DNA from: Pseudomonas sp. JM0905a
GTDB lineage: Bacteria > Pseudomonadota > Gammaproteobacteria > Pseudomonadales > Pseudomonadaceae
Reading direction: 5' to 3'
Assembly (NCBI RefSeq): GCF_014700075.1
Contig: NZ_JACXBU010000018.1
Span: 1-61,610, forward strand
Length of the DNA: 61,610 nucleotides
Part shown: in pieces, positions 1 through 13,286 of the stretch
How the letters are laid out: every line of letters starts with the position of its first letter
Numbering within the stretch: the first letter of the stretch is position 1
Program-made: the position numbers and the translations under genes
The notes under the pieces: generated by a model
Seen by the model: the letters and a program-made list of their open reading frames with translations, nothing else
Told to the model about the DNA's origin: nothing
Database searches by the model: none

Positions 1-102
1 CCGGCCTTCGATCTGCAAAAAAGCGCGGCGCGCGGCCAGGAGCACACTGCTCTGGTAGAGGTTCGCGGCATGATCGCCGATGAAGAGGCGGCCAGTGCCG
101 AC
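1..102 (+). pseudogene. Fragment of signal peptide peptidase SppA (window edge)
   Basis: Reading frame 1 is open from the window edge and translates to FDLQKSAARG...HTALVEVRGMIADEEAASAD. This resembles the region of Pseudomonas SppA (S49 peptidase) just after the N-terminal membrane anchor and before the catalytic Ser/Lys region. The resemblance stops after the SAD residues, about position 102. The frame then runs on into unrelated sequence and ends at 177-179. No catalytic domain follows. It may be a gene remnant at a rearrangement breakpoint, or the 3' edge of an assembly join. The match is from memory of the family, not from a search. Confidence 0.45.
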
Positions 103-176
103 ACCGCCGCACCGCATTCGAAACCCTGTTTCGCCTTGTCCCTTTCCTTTTGCCGGGGTCTGCTAAGCTGCCTGCC

Positions 177-1169
177 ATGACTGCCCATCGAATCGCTTTT
201 CTCCTCTGGCCCGGTACCAAGGCGCTGACCCTGGCGCTGGCCGAGGAAGCCCTGCGTGTCGCCCAGCGACTGCATCCGGAAGTGGTTTACGAGATATCCT
301 TCCTGCAGGCTGAACCCGCCGCCGAAGGTGCCTGGCGCCTGCCGGGTGAGGCCTGGACCGGCAAGCTGGATGGCCTGCAGCGTCTGTTCCTGGTGGCCGA
401 CGAGCCGCCGGCGCAGATATCCCCGGCACTCTCCGCAGCGATCAAGCATTCGGTGCGTGCCGGTTGCGTGGTCGGCGGCCTTTCCGCCGGCGTCTATCCC
501 CTGGCGCACCTGGGGCTGCTGGATGGTTATCGCGCAGCGGTGCACTGGCGCTGGCAGGACGATTTCGCCGAGCGTTTCCCCAAGGTGATTGCCACCAGCC
601 ATCTGTTCGACTGGGATCGCGACCGTCTCACCGCTTGCGGCGGCCTGGCGGTGCTCGACCTGCTGCTGGCCGTGCTCGCCCGCGACCATGGCGCCGAGCT
701 GGCGGGTGCGGTATCCGAAGAGCTGGTGGTGGAGCGCATCCGTGAAGGCGGCGAGCGCCAGCGCATCCCGCTGCAGAATCGTCTGGGCTCCAGCCACCCG
801 AAGCTGACCCAGGCCGTGCTGTTGATGGAAGCCAATATCGAAGAGCCGCTGACCACCGACGAGATTGCCCAGCACGTCTGCGTGTCCCGTCGTCAGTTGG
901 AGCGCATCTTCAAGCAGTACCTCAATCGCGTGCCGAGCCAGTACTACCTTGAACTGCGCCTGAACAAGGCGCGGCAGATGCTGATGCAGACCAGCAAGTC
1001 GATCATCCAGATCGGCCTGTCCTGCGGCTTCTCCTCCGGCCCCCACTTCTCCAGTGCCTACCGCAACTTCTTCGGCGTCACCCCGCGCGAAGACCGCAAC
1101 CAGCGCCGCGGCACCAGCCCCTTCGAAACCTCGCAGCCGGCACCGACCCCGGTGGCGGAGCGGAGCTGA
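177..1169 (+). CDS. argR: Arginine-responsive AraC/XylS-family regulator ArgR
   Basis: Transcriptional regulator of arginine metabolism in pseudomonads: with arginine it activates the aru (AST) catabolic operon and represses biosynthetic genes. The 330-aa protein has an N-terminal DJ-1/PfpI (GATase-1-like) domain, about residues 5-175, and a C-terminal AraC helix-turn-helix pair, about residues 215-315, with the motifs CVSRRQLERIFKQY and GLSCGFSSGPHFSSAYRNFF. The ATG at 177 was chosen because its product begins MTAHRIAFLLWP, as in known ArgR; a TTG at 150 would add nine unsupported residues. In P. aeruginosa the gene is last in the aotJQMOP-argR operon, but no aotP is seen upstream here. Confidence 0.93.
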   Translation: MTAHRIAFLLWPGTKALTLALAEEALRVAQRLHPEVVYEISFLQAEPAAEGAWRLPGEAWTGKLDGLQRLFLVADEPPAQISPALSAAIKHSVRAGCVVGGLSAGVYPLAHLGLLDGYRAAVHWRWQDDFAERFPKVIATSHLFDWDRDRLTACGGLAVLDLLLAVLARDHGAELAGAVSEELVVERIREGGERQRIPLQNRLGSSHPKLTQAVLLMEANIEEPLTTDEIAQHVCVSRRQLERIFKQYLNRVPSQYYLELRLNKARQMLMQTSKSIIQIGLSCGFSSGPHFSSAYRNFFGVTPREDRNQRRGTSPFETSQPAPTPVAERS

Positions 1170-1196
1170 CCTTTCTCTTTTCACTCCTGCTTTTCT

Positions 1197-1318
1197 TGTG
1201 GGGGCGAATTCATTCGCTAAGGGCAGCGCAGCTGCCCCGTAGGTTGGTGCTGAGGAACGAAGTCCAACGCTTGTTGTGGATCCGTTGTTGGGCTTCGCTT
1301 CGTTCTGCGCCAACCTAC
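1197..1318. repeat. REP-like element plus inverted repeat
   Basis: This lies in the 406-bp gap between argR and aruC. A REP-type core (GGGGGCGAATTCATTCGC) starts at 1197. It is followed by an imperfect inverted repeat whose arms start GTAGGTTGG at 1239 and end CCAACCTAC at 1318. The same two motifs recur at 33.2-33.4 kb. The rest of the gap holds the ArgR sites and the aruC promoter. Confidence 0.75.
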
Positions 1319-1445
1319 AAGTGTTCTTTGCCGGACCGCCCATTACTTGCCAGCCGATACCCACCAGTCACCCCGTGGAGAAAATTTCCCGGCGGGTGCG
1401 TAGCAGCGCCGATCAGCGTTTAAACTGCGCCTTCCCGACGCTTTC

Positions 1446-2796
<1,351 letters not shown>

Positions 2797-2948
2797 GTCT
2801 CTGCTGGACGCAGCGCAGGGAAGCGCTGCGCTGCGATCCCAGGGGAGAACAGATTCATGCATAAGCTCGGGCCATTGGGGCCCGGCTTTTCTCCGGATGG
2901 AATCACTGGTTCGTTCGGAGTTTTCAACAAGAAAAAGGAGTGACCCCC

Positions 2949-3965
2949 ATGTTGGTGATGCGCCCCGCGCAAATGGCCGATCTCGCTGAAGTCCAGCGTC
3001 TGGCTGCGGATAGCCCCGTGGGTGTCACTTCGTTGCCCGATGACGCCCAGGTGCTGGGCGAGAAGATCGCCGCGTCCGAGGCATCTTTCTCCGCCGAGGT
3101 GAGCTTCAACGGCGAAGAGAGCTACTTCTTCGTCCTCGAGGACAGCGCGACCGGCCGCCTGGCGGGCTGCTCGGCGATCGTCGCTTCCGCCGGCTTCTCC
3201 GAACCCTTCTACAGCTTCCGTAACGAGACCTTCGTACATGCCTCGCGGGAGCTGAAGATCCACAACAAGATCCACGTCCTCTCGCTCTGCCACGACCTGA
3301 CCGGCAACAGCCTGCTGACCAGCTTCTATGTCGAGCGCGACCTGGTGAACACCCCCATCGCCGAGCTCAACTCCCGTAGCCGCCTGCTGTTCATGGCCAG
3401 CCACCCGGAGCGCTTCGCTGATGCCGTGGTGGTGGAAATAGTCGGATACAGCGACGAGCACGGCGAGTCGCCGTTCTGGGATGCCGTGGGGCGCAACTTC
3501 TTCGACCTCAACTACACCGAGGCCGAGCGCCTGTCCGGCCTGAAGAGCCGCACCTTCCTCGCCGAACTGATGCCGCATTACCCGATCTACGTGCCGCTGC
3601 TGCCGGATGAAGCCCAGGAATCCATGGGCCAGGTGCACCCGCGTGCGCAGATCACCTTCGACATCCTGATGCGCGAAGGCTTCGAGACCGACAACTACAT
3701 CGACATTTTCGATGGTGGCCCGACCCTCCACGCCCGCACCTCGAGCATCCGCTCCATCGCGCAGAGCCGCATGGTGCCGGTGAAGCTGGGCGAGCAGGGC
3801 AAGGGCGGCCGCCAGTACCTGGTGTGCAACGGCCAGCTGCAGGATTTCCGTGCCATCGTCGCGGAGCTCGACTGGGTACCCGGCAAGCCGGTGTTGCTCG
3901 GCGAAGAAGCCGCCGAGGCCCTGGGTGTTGGCGAAGGCGCCAGCGTCCGCCTGATCGCGGTTTGA
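2949..3965 (+). CDS. aruF: Arginine/ornithine N-succinyltransferase alpha subunit AruF
   Basis: Catalyses, with AruG, the first AST step: succinyl-CoA + arginine to N2-succinylarginine. The 338-aa protein belongs to the AstA family, with signatures SFRNETFVHASRELKIHNKI, LCHDLTGNSLLTSFYV and YIDIFDGGPTLHARTSSIR. ATG 2949 is preferred over GTG 2940 because AGGAG (2936-2940) is spaced 8 bp before it and family members begin MLVMRPAQ. A 152-bp gap after aruC contains no gene. It is paralogous to the next gene; the two products form a heteromer in P. aeruginosa. Confidence 0.94.
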   Translation: MLVMRPAQMADLAEVQRLAADSPVGVTSLPDDAQVLGEKIAASEASFSAEVSFNGEESYFFVLEDSATGRLAGCSAIVASAGFSEPFYSFRNETFVHASRELKIHNKIHVLSLCHDLTGNSLLTSFYVERDLVNTPIAELNSRSRLLFMASHPERFADAVVVEIVGYSDEHGESPFWDAVGRNFFDLNYTEAERLSGLKSRTFLAELMPHYPIYVPLLPDEAQESMGQVHPRAQITFDILMREGFETDNYIDIFDGGPTLHARTSSIRSIAQSRMVPVKLGEQGKGGRQYLVCNGQLQDFRAIVAELDWVPGKPVLLGEEAAEALGVGEGASVRLIAV

Positions 3966-3971
3966 GTCTTT

Positions 3972-4063
3972 GACCCTCCTCCCGTCGGGAGGAGGTGGCC
4001 CCTGATGGGGCCGGATGAGGGCACTGCCCTCTCCCTGGCTGCCTTCCCGGACGGAAGGGAGCG
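3972..4063. repeat. Intra-operon repeat with stable hairpin between aruF and aruG
   Basis: A 9-bp perfect stem, CCTCCTCCC at 3975-3983 and GGGAGGAGG at 3987-3995, is followed by GGCCCC/GGGGCC and a segment rich in CCCTCTCCC. It is a degenerate copy, in reverse orientation, of the dispersed repeat seen near 23.64, 31.98, 40.32 and 51.42 kb. There is no T-tract, so it is not a classical terminator. It could stabilise upstream mRNA. Confidence 0.6.
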
Positions 4064-4080
4064 AAATTTCTGGAGGCACT

Positions 4081-5103
4081 ATGATCGTTCGTCCCGTACG
4101 CAGCGCCGACTTACCGGCCCTGATCGACCTGGCGCGCAGCACCGGCGCGGGCCTGACCACGCTGCCGGCCAATGAGGCGCGCCTGTCGCATCGCGTCGGC
4201 TGGGCGGAGAAGGCATTCCGTGGCGAGGCCGAGCGGGCCGACGCGGATTACCTCTTCGTACTCGAGGACGACGATGGCACCGTCATCGGCATTTCCGCCG
4301 TGGCCGGCGCCGTGGGCCTGCGCGAGCCCTGGTACAACTACCGGGTCGGCCTGACCGTCAGCGCCTCCCAGGAGCTGCACATCCACCGCCAGATTCCCAC
4401 CCTGTTCCTGGCCAACGACCTGACCGGCAATTCCGAGCTCTGCTCGCTGTTCCTGCATGCAGGCCACCGCACCGGCCTGAAAGGGCGTCTGCTGTCCAAG
4501 GCGCGCTTCCTGTTCATCGCGGAGTTCCCCGAGCTGTTCGGTGAAAAGGTGATCGCCGAGATGCGCGGCATGTCCGATGGCAATGGCGTTTCCCCGTTCT
4601 GGGAAAGCCTCGGCCGGCATTTCTTCAAGATGGAATTTTCTCGTGCCGACTACCTCACCGGCGTCGGCAACAAGGCATTCATCGCCGAACTGATGCCCAA
4701 GTTCCCGCTCTACACCTGCTTCCTCTCCGAAGCGGCGCGCAACGTCATTGGTCGCGTGCACAACGACACCGAGCCGGCGCTGGCCATGCTCAAAGGGGAA
4801 GGGTTCAGCTACCAGGGCTACGTCGACATCTTCGACGCCGGCCCGGCCATCGAATGCGAAACGTCGAAGATCCGCGCCGTGCGTGACAGCCAGAACCTGG
4901 TCCTGGCCGTCGGCACCCCCGGCGAAGACGCCACGCCTTTCCTGATCCACAACCGCAAGCGCGAAGACTGCCGTATCACCGCCGCTCCGGCCCGCCTGGC
5001 GGCCGGCACCCTGGTGGTGGATGCGCTGACCGCCAAGCGCCTGAAACTCTCCGCTGGCGCTTCGGTTCGCGCCGTCCCGCTGTCGGCCAAGGAGTCCGTA
5101 TAA
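4081..5103 (+). CDS. aruG: Arginine N-succinyltransferase beta subunit AruG
   Basis: Second subunit of arginine N-succinyltransferase (AstA family, 340 aa). It shows the family blocks NYRVGLTVSASQELHIHRQI, LANDLTGNSELCSLFL and YVDIFDAGPAIECETSKIR, and is clearly paralogous to AruF. The ATG at 4081 follows TGGAGG with good spacing and gives MIVRPVRSADL; an earlier in-frame start at 4015 falls in the repeat and is rejected. Its stop codon is directly followed by the aruD start, so the two are translationally linked. Confidence 0.94.
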   Translation: MIVRPVRSADLPALIDLARSTGAGLTTLPANEARLSHRVGWAEKAFRGEAERADADYLFVLEDDDGTVIGISAVAGAVGLREPWYNYRVGLTVSASQELHIHRQIPTLFLANDLTGNSELCSLFLHAGHRTGLKGRLLSKARFLFIAEFPELFGEKVIAEMRGMSDGNGVSPFWESLGRHFFKMEFSRADYLTGVGNKAFIAELMPKFPLYTCFLSEAARNVIGRVHNDTEPALAMLKGEGFSYQGYVDIFDAGPAIECETSKIRAVRDSQNLVLAVGTPGEDATPFLIHNRKREDCRITAAPARLAAGTLVVDALTAKRLKLSAGASVRAVPLSAKESV

Positions 5104-7910
<2,807 letters not shown>

Positions 7911-7920
7911 GAACCCTGAA

Positions 7921-8205
7921 ATGTCCGACGCCCTGCAACTCATCCTCGAAGATACTGACGGCACCCAGCTCGAAACCTCCTGCACCCGGTTTGCCGTCGT
8001 CTGGCAGGGCAAGGAAGTCTGGATCCAGCAGGCCGGCAACGGCCAGCTGCTGATCGGCGTGGACGTCGAGGAAGACGACACCGAGTACGCCAACCTGCTG
8101 CTGCGCCCGCTGGCCACCAACCTGGTCAGCCTGCAGCTGGAAATGGAACCGGCTGACGCCGACGACGACCATGTCCATGGTCCCGACTGCGATCACGATC
8201 ATTGA
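7921..8205 (+). CDS. Small acidic protein with His/Asp-rich tail, between aruB and aruE
   Basis: A 94-aa cytosolic protein of unknown function encoded inside the aru operon, 10 bp after aruB and 9 bp before aruE. A PA0900-like homologue holds the same place in P. aeruginosa, sometimes annotated loosely as a topoisomerase II-like protein; that name has no support in the sequence. The body looks like a small beta-rich fold (RFAVVWQGKEVWIQQAGNGQ). The C-terminus, DDDHVHGPDCDHDH, is a likely metal ligand cluster. AruE is a zinc enzyme, so a metal-related role is possible but speculative. Confidence 0.85.
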   Translation: MSDALQLILEDTDGTQLETSCTRFAVVWQGKEVWIQQAGNGQLLIGVDVEEDDTEYANLLLRPLATNLVSLQLEMEPADADDDHVHGPDCDHDH

Positions 8206-8214
8206 GGTAACAGG

Positions 8215-9213
8215 ATGCTAGCCCTCGGGAAACTGCTTGAACTGACCCTCGCCGGCCGCGAGCCGACCGAGAAGATCCAGCTGACATCCGGGGGTGTGCG
8301 CCTGCACTGGCTGGGCGAGGGGGCGCTGGACGTCACCCCGCCAGCCGCCGAAGACAGCGGGCTCGACCTGCTGCTTTCGGCCGGTATTCACGGCAACGAG
8401 ACTGCGCCCATCGAGCTGCTGGACCGCCTGGTCCAGGCCATCGCCCGGGGCCAGCTCAAGCCGCGGGCCCGGATTCTCTTCCTACTGGGCAACCCCGAAG
8501 CCATTCGTCGCGGTGAGCGTTACGTCGAGCAGGACGTCAATCGCCTGTTCAACGGTCGCCACGCCGAATCCAGCGGCTTCGAAGCCATGCGCGCCGGAGA
8601 GCTGGAGCGCCACGCCGCTGCCTTCTTCAGCAAGCCCGATCGCGCCCGTCTGCACTACGACCTGCACACCGCCATCCGTGGCTCGAAGATCGAACAGTTC
8701 GCCCTCTATCCCTATGTGGAAGGCCGCGAGCATTCGCGTCAGGAACTGGCTCGCCTGCGGGATGCCGGCATCGATGCCGTGCTGCTGCAGAACAAGACCG
8801 GCATCACCTTCAGCTCCTACACCTATGCCCGTCTGGATGCCGAGGCCTTTACCCTGGAACTGGGCAAGGCGCGGCCGTTCGGCAGCAACCAGGAGGTCAA
8901 TCTCGACCGTCTGGAAACGCGTCTGAAGGCGCTGATCGAGGGAAGTGAGCCGAAGACCGATGGCGACAGCCTGGACGGACTGCAGCTGTTCTCCGTATCG
9001 CGCGAGATCATCAAGCACAGCGAAGCCTTCCAGCTGCACCTGGCGCCGGATATCGAGAACTTCAGCGAATTGCCCGTCGGCTACCTGCTGGCCGAAGACA
9101 TCGCCGGCACCCGCTGGGTCGTGGAAGAGCAGGGCGCCCGCATCATCTTCCCCAATCCCAGGGTGAAGAACGGCCTGCGTGCCGGGATTCTGATAGTCCC
9201 GGCCGACGTCTGA
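8215..9213 (+). CDS. aruE: Succinylglutamate desuccinylase AruE
   Basis: Zinc-dependent hydrolysis of N-succinylglutamate to glutamate and succinate, the last AST step. The 332-aa protein is an AstE/AspA (M14-like) hydrolase. The zinc ligands are H59 and E62 in [14 protein letters not shown] and H151 in [10 protein letters not shown]; the catalytic glutamate is E215 in [12 protein letters not shown]. It follows the small acidic gene by 9 bp with a GAGGTAACAGG ribosome-binding region. Confidence 0.94.
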   Translation: MLALGKLLELTLAGREPTEKIQLTSGGVRLHWLGEGALDVTPPAAEDSGLDLLLSAGIHGNETAPIELLDRLVQAIARGQLKPRARILFLLGNPEAIRRGERYVEQDVNRLFNGRHAESSGFEAMRAGELERHAAAFFSKPDRARLHYDLHTAIRGSKIEQFALYPYVEGREHSRQELARLRDAGIDAVLLQNKTGITFSSYTYARLDAEAFTLELGKARPFGSNQEVNLDRLETRLKALIEGSEPKTDGDSLDGLQLFSVSREIIKHSEAFQLHLAPDIENFSELPVGYLLAEDIAGTRWVVEEQGARIIFPNPRVKNGLRAGILIVPADV

Positions 9214-9293
9214 CGATTCTTCCCTTTCTGTACCTGTACCCGTTTGGCGCAGGGCTTTAGGATCGGGCTCTTCGCCCATCCAAGGAGCCCGGA

Positions 9294-10298
9294 ATGAGCC
9301 TGATCGACCTGCGTAGCGACACCGTCACCCAACCTACTGCCGGCATGCGCGAAGCCATGCAGCGCGCCGAGTTGGGTGACGATGTCTATGGCGAAGACCC
9401 AACCGTGAACCGCCTGGAAGCGAGCCTGGCCGAACGCCTGGGCTTCGAGGCCGCGCTCTTCGTGCCGACCGGCACCATGAGCAACCTGTTGGGTCTGATG
9501 GCCCATTGCGAACGCGGTGACGAGTACATCGTCGGCCAGCAGGCCCACACCTACAAATACGAGGGCGGCGGCGCCGCTGTGCTGGGCTCCATCCAGCCCC
9601 AGCCCATCGAGGGCGAGGCCGACGGCAGCCTGGATCTGGGCAAGGTCGAGGCCGCCATCAAGCAGGACGACTTCCACTTCGCTCGCACCCGGCTGCTGGC
9701 CCTGGAGAACACCATGCAGGGCAAGGTCCTGCCGCTGGAGTACCTGGCGGCGGCGCGCGAGCTGACCCGTCGTCGCGGCCTGGCCCTGCACCTGGACGGC
9801 GCCCGGCTGTACAACGCGGCGGTGAAGCAGGGCGTGGATGCCTGCGAGATCACCCGGCACTTCGATTCGGTTTCCGTGTGCCTGTCCAAGGGCCTCGGCG
9901 CGCCGGTGGGTTCGGTGCTCTGCGGCAGCGCGGCGCTGATCGCGAAGGCCCGGCGTCTGCGCAAAATGGTCGGCGGCGGCATGCGCCAGGCCGGGTTGCT
10001 GGCGGCGGCGGGGCTTTACGCGCTGGATCATCAGGTCGAGCGCCTGGCGGACGATCACGCCAATGCCGAGCGCCTGGGCGCTGGGCTGCGGGAGCTGGGC
10101 TATGACATCGAGCCGGTGCAGACCAACATGGTCTACGTACAGATCGGCGATCAGGCTCGTGCCTTGGGCGAGTTCCTCGTCGGCCAGGGTATCCGTGTCA
10201 GCCCGGCCGCGCGCCTGCGTCTGGTGACCCACCTGGACGTGCAAGCCGCCGATATCACCCGCGTAATCGAGGCTTTCGCGGCATTCCGATGCGCCTGA
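9294..10298 (+). CDS. ltaE: Low-specificity L-threonine aldolase
   Basis: PLP-dependent cleavage of L-threonine/allo-threonine to glycine and acetaldehyde. The protein is 334 aa, with the family start [13 protein letters not shown] and the PLP lysine K199 in [20 protein letters not shown] lies 8-13 bp upstream of the ATG. It sits 80 bp after aruE and could have its own promoter. Confidence 0.92.
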   Translation: MSLIDLRSDTVTQPTAGMREAMQRAELGDDVYGEDPTVNRLEASLAERLGFEAALFVPTGTMSNLLGLMAHCERGDEYIVGQQAHTYKYEGGGAAVLGSIQPQPIEGEADGSLDLGKVEAAIKQDDFHFARTRLLALENTMQGKVLPLEYLAAARELTRRRGLALHLDGARLYNAAVKQGVDACEITRHFDSVSVCLSKGLGAPVGSVLCGSAALIAKARRLRKMVGGGMRQAGLLAAAGLYALDHQVERLADDHANAERLGAGLRELGYDIEPVQTNMVYVQIGDQARALGEFLVGQGIRVSPAARLRLVTHLDVQAADITRVIEAFAAFRCA

Positions 10299-10365
10299 AT
10301 CGACGGCGTGCATAAATAGCCGCCTTCTATCGCACAAAGAGACTATCCCGCTGGCGCAGGGCCGA

Positions 10366-10371
10366 TATAAT
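10366..10371 (+). promoter_or_regulatory. alaS promoter -10
   Basis: A perfect TATAAT sits about 190 bp before the alaS start. The -35 region 16-18 bp upstream is poor. The long leader from here to 10561 shows no obvious leader ORF. Confidence 0.5.
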
Positions 10372-10561
10372 GCGGCCCTTTGCCGGTGATTCGTATGCCT
10401 GTCGCCAGACGGCTGCGAGTTTCGCGCGCAATGTTGGGAATAGGCGGGAACTGCCGGAATTTTCTTGAAAACCTGCTGCTTTTTCGCCGATTTCCACTTG
10501 CCGTCCTTCGCCGATAACGATTTGCACCGCCGTCGTGGCCGCAGTTTCCGTGGAAGAACCT

Positions 10562-13186
10562 ATGAAAAGCGCAGAAATCCGTGAAGCCTTCCTGAGCTTC
10601 TTCGAAGAGAAGGGGCATACCCGTGTCGCTTCCAGCTCCCTGATTCCGGGCAACGACCCGACCCTGCTGTTCACCAACGCGGGGATGAACCAGTTCAAGG
10701 ACTGCTTCCTTGGCCTGGAAAAGCGCGCCTACACCCGTGCCACCACCAGCCAGAAATGCGTGCGTGCCGGCGGCAAGCACAACGACCTGGAAAACGTCGG
10801 CTACACCGCGCGCCACCACACCTTCTTCGAAATGCTGGGCAACTTCAGCTTCGGCGATTACTTCAAACGCGACGCCATTCACTACGCCTGGGAATTCCTC
10901 ACCGGCGACAACTGGCTGAAGCTGCCGAAAGAGAAACTCTGGGTCACCGTCTACGCCAGCGACGACGAGGCCTACGACATCTGGACCAAGGAAGTCGGCA
11001 TTCCCCACGAGCGCATGGTGCGCATCGGCGACAACAAGGGTGCGCCGTACGCTTCCGACAACTTCTGGGCCATGGGCGATACCGGCCCCTGCGGTCCTTG
11101 CACCGAGATCTTCTTCGACCACGGTCCGGAAATCTGGGGTGGCCCGCCCGGCTCGCCGGAAGAAGACGGCGACCGCTACATCGAGATCTGGAACAACGTG
11201 TTCATGCAGTTCAACCGCACGGCTGACGGCGTGATGCACCCACTGCCGGCGCCGAGCGTGGACACCGGCATGGGACTGGAGCGCATCAGCGCCGTGCTGC
11301 AGCACGTGCACTCGAACTACGAGATCGACCTGTTCCAGAGCCTGCTCAAGGCATCCGCCGAAGCCATCGGCTGCGCCAATGACGACGCCCCGTCGCTGAA
11401 AGTGGTGGCTGACCACATCCGTTCCTGCAGCTTCCTCATTGCCGACGGCGTACTGCCGTCCAACGAGGGCCGTGGCTACGTGCTGCGCCGCATCATCCGT
11501 CGTGCCTGCCGCCACGGTAACAAGCTGGGCGCCACGGGCAGCTTCTTCCACAAGATCGTCGCCGCCCTCGTGGGCGAGATGGGCGAGGCCTTCCCTGAAC
11601 TCAAGCAACAGCAGGCACACATCGAGCGCGTGCTGAAGACCGAAGAAGAGCAGTTCGCCAAGACCCTGGAGCAGGGCCTGCGCATCCTCGAGCAGGATCT
11701 GGCTGGCCTGTCCGGCACGGTGATCCCGGGTGATGTGGTGTTCAAGCTCTATGACACCTACGGCTTCCCCATGGACCTGACCGGCGACATCGCCCGTGAA
11801 CGCGGCCTGACCCTGGACGAGGAAGGCTTCGAGCGCGAGATGGAGAAGCAGCGCGAACTGTCCCGCGCTTCCAGCGCCTTCGGCATGGACTACAACGCCC
11901 TGGTCAAGGTTGACGCCGATACCGATTTCACCGGCTATGTCTGCACCCACGGCGAAGGCAAGGTGATCGCCCTGTTCAAGGACGGCCAGGCCGTCGAGCA
12001 GCTCGCCGAAGGCGAGGAGGGCGTGCTGGTCCTGGATCGCACCCCGTTTTACGCCGAGTCCGGCGGCCAGGTGGGCGACTGCGGTTTCATCGCCGCCAGC
12101 GGCCTGCGCTTCGATGTCCGTGATACCACCAAGGCCGGCGGTGCCTTCCTGCACCACGGCGTGGTCGATCACGGCACCCTGCGCGTCGGCGCTGCGGTTA
12201 CCGCCCAGATCGACGCTACCGTTCGTCAGGCCACTGCGCTCAACCACTCCGCCACCCACCTGCTGCACGCCGCCCTGCGCCGTGTACTGGGCGACCACGT
12301 CCGGCAGAAGGGCTCCCTGGTGGACAGCCAGCGCCTGCGCTTCGACTTCAGCCACTTCGAGGCCATCAAGCCCGAGCAGCTAAAGGCCCTGGAGGACATC
12401 GTCAACGCCGAAATTCGCAAGAACAGCGAAGTCGAGACCGAAGAGACCGACATCGAGACCGCCAAGGCGAAAGGCGCCATGGCCCTGTTCGGCGAGAAGT
12501 ACGGCGACCAGGTTCGCGTGCTGACCATGGGCGGCGATTTCTCCGTTGAACTCTGCGGCGGCACCCACGTGTCCCGCACCGGTGATATCGGCCTGTTCAA
12601 GATCACCAGCGAAGGCGGTGTAGCTGCTGGCGTGCGCCGTATCGAAGCGGTGACCGGTGCCGCTGCGCTGGCCTACCTGAACGGTGCCGAAGAACAACTG
12701 AAGGAAGCCGCGGGCCTGGTCAAAGGCAGCCGCGACAACCTGCTGGACAAACTGTCCGCGCTGCTGGAGCGCAATCGCCAGCTCGAGAAGGAGCTGGAGC
12801 AGCTCAAGGCCAAGGCGGCGAGTGCCGCTGGCGACGACCTGGCTGCTTCCGCCATCGATGTGAAAGGCGTGAAGGTGCTGGCTGCGCGCCTGGACGGACT
12901 GGACGGCGATGCGCTGCTGGCGCTGGTCGACCAATTGAAGAACAAGCTCGGCCGCGCGGTGATCCTGCTCGGCAGTGCGCTGGAGGGCAAGGTGACACTG
13001 GTCGCCGGCGTCACCCAGGACCTGACCGGCCAACTCAAAGCCGGCGATCTGATGAAGCAGGCCGCGGCAGCGGTTGGCGGCAAGGGCGGTGGTCGCCCTG
13101 ACATGGCGCGCGGCGGCGGTACCGATGCTGCGGCCTTGGAGCAGGCTCTGGCCCTGGCCGCACCGTTCGTCGAACAGGGCCTCTGA
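10562..13186 (+). CDS. alaS: Alanyl-tRNA synthetase
   Basis: Charges tRNA-Ala and edits Ser/Gly mischarging. The 874-aa protein has the class II catalytic core at the N-terminus ([31 protein letters not shown]), the editing domain with [12 protein letters not shown], the zinc-binding CGGTH motif, and the C-Ala DHHA1 domain ending [18 protein letters not shown] 10562 is chosen because the product starts [14 protein letters not shown] as in other AlaS; an in-frame alternative at 10535 adds nine residues without support. The ribosome-binding site is weak. Confidence 0.97.
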   Translation: MKSAEIREAFLSFFEEKGHTRVASSSLIPGNDPTLLFTNAGMNQFKDCFLGLEKRAYTRATTSQKCVRAGGKHNDLENVGYTARHHTFFEMLGNFSFGDYFKRDAIHYAWEFLTGDNWLKLPKEKLWVTVYASDDEAYDIWTKEVGIPHERMVRIGDNKGAPYASDNFWAMGDTGPCGPCTEIFFDHGPEIWGGPPGSPEEDGDRYIEIWNNVFMQFNRTADGVMHPLPAPSVDTGMGLERISAVLQHVHSNYEIDLFQSLLKASAEAIGCANDDAPSLKVVADHIRSCSFLIADGVLPSNEGRGYVLRRIIRRACRHGNKLGATGSFFHKIVAALVGEMGEAFPELKQQQAHIERVLKTEEEQFAKTLEQGLRILEQDLAGLSGTVIPGDVVFKLYDTYGFPMDLTGDIARERGLTLDEEGFEREMEKQRELSRASSAFGMDYNALVKVDADTDFTGYVCTHGEGKVIALFKDGQAVEQLAEGEEGVLVLDRTPFYAESGGQVGDCGFIAASGLRFDVRDTTKAGGAFLHHGVVDHGTLRVGAAVTAQIDATVRQATALNHSATHLLHAALRRVLGDHVRQKGSLVDSQRLRFDFSHFEAIKPEQLKALEDIVNAEIRKNSEVETEETDIETAKAKGAMALFGEKYGDQVRVLTMGGDFSVELCGGTHVSRTGDIGLFKITSEGGVAAGVRRIEAVTGAAALAYLNGAEEQLKEAAGLVKGSRDNLLDKLSALLERNRQLEKELEQLKAKAASAAGDDLAASAIDVKGVKVLAARLDGLDGDALLALVDQLKNKLGRAVILLGSALEGKVTLVAGVTQDLTGQLKAGDLMKQAAAAVGGKGGGRPDMARGGGTDAAALEQALALAAPFVEQGL

Positions 13187-13224
13187 GGCCCGCCGCCAGC
13201 GGTCCGCCCCACGCCCGGCGGACC

Positions 13225-13253
13225 TTGGCAGTGTTCTGCGTTGATTGTTTAAT
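13225..13253 (+). promoter_or_regulatory. lysC sigma-70 promoter
   Basis: TTGGCA (13225-13230), a 17-bp spacer and TTTAAT (13248-13253) form a good sigma-70 promoter 33 bp before lysC. It starts at the end of a GGTCCGCC/GGCGGACC hairpin (13201-13224) that may act as the alaS terminator. Confidence 0.65.
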
Positions 13254-13286
13254 GGGCGCCCTTCACGGGATTAGGCGGCTTTTGAA

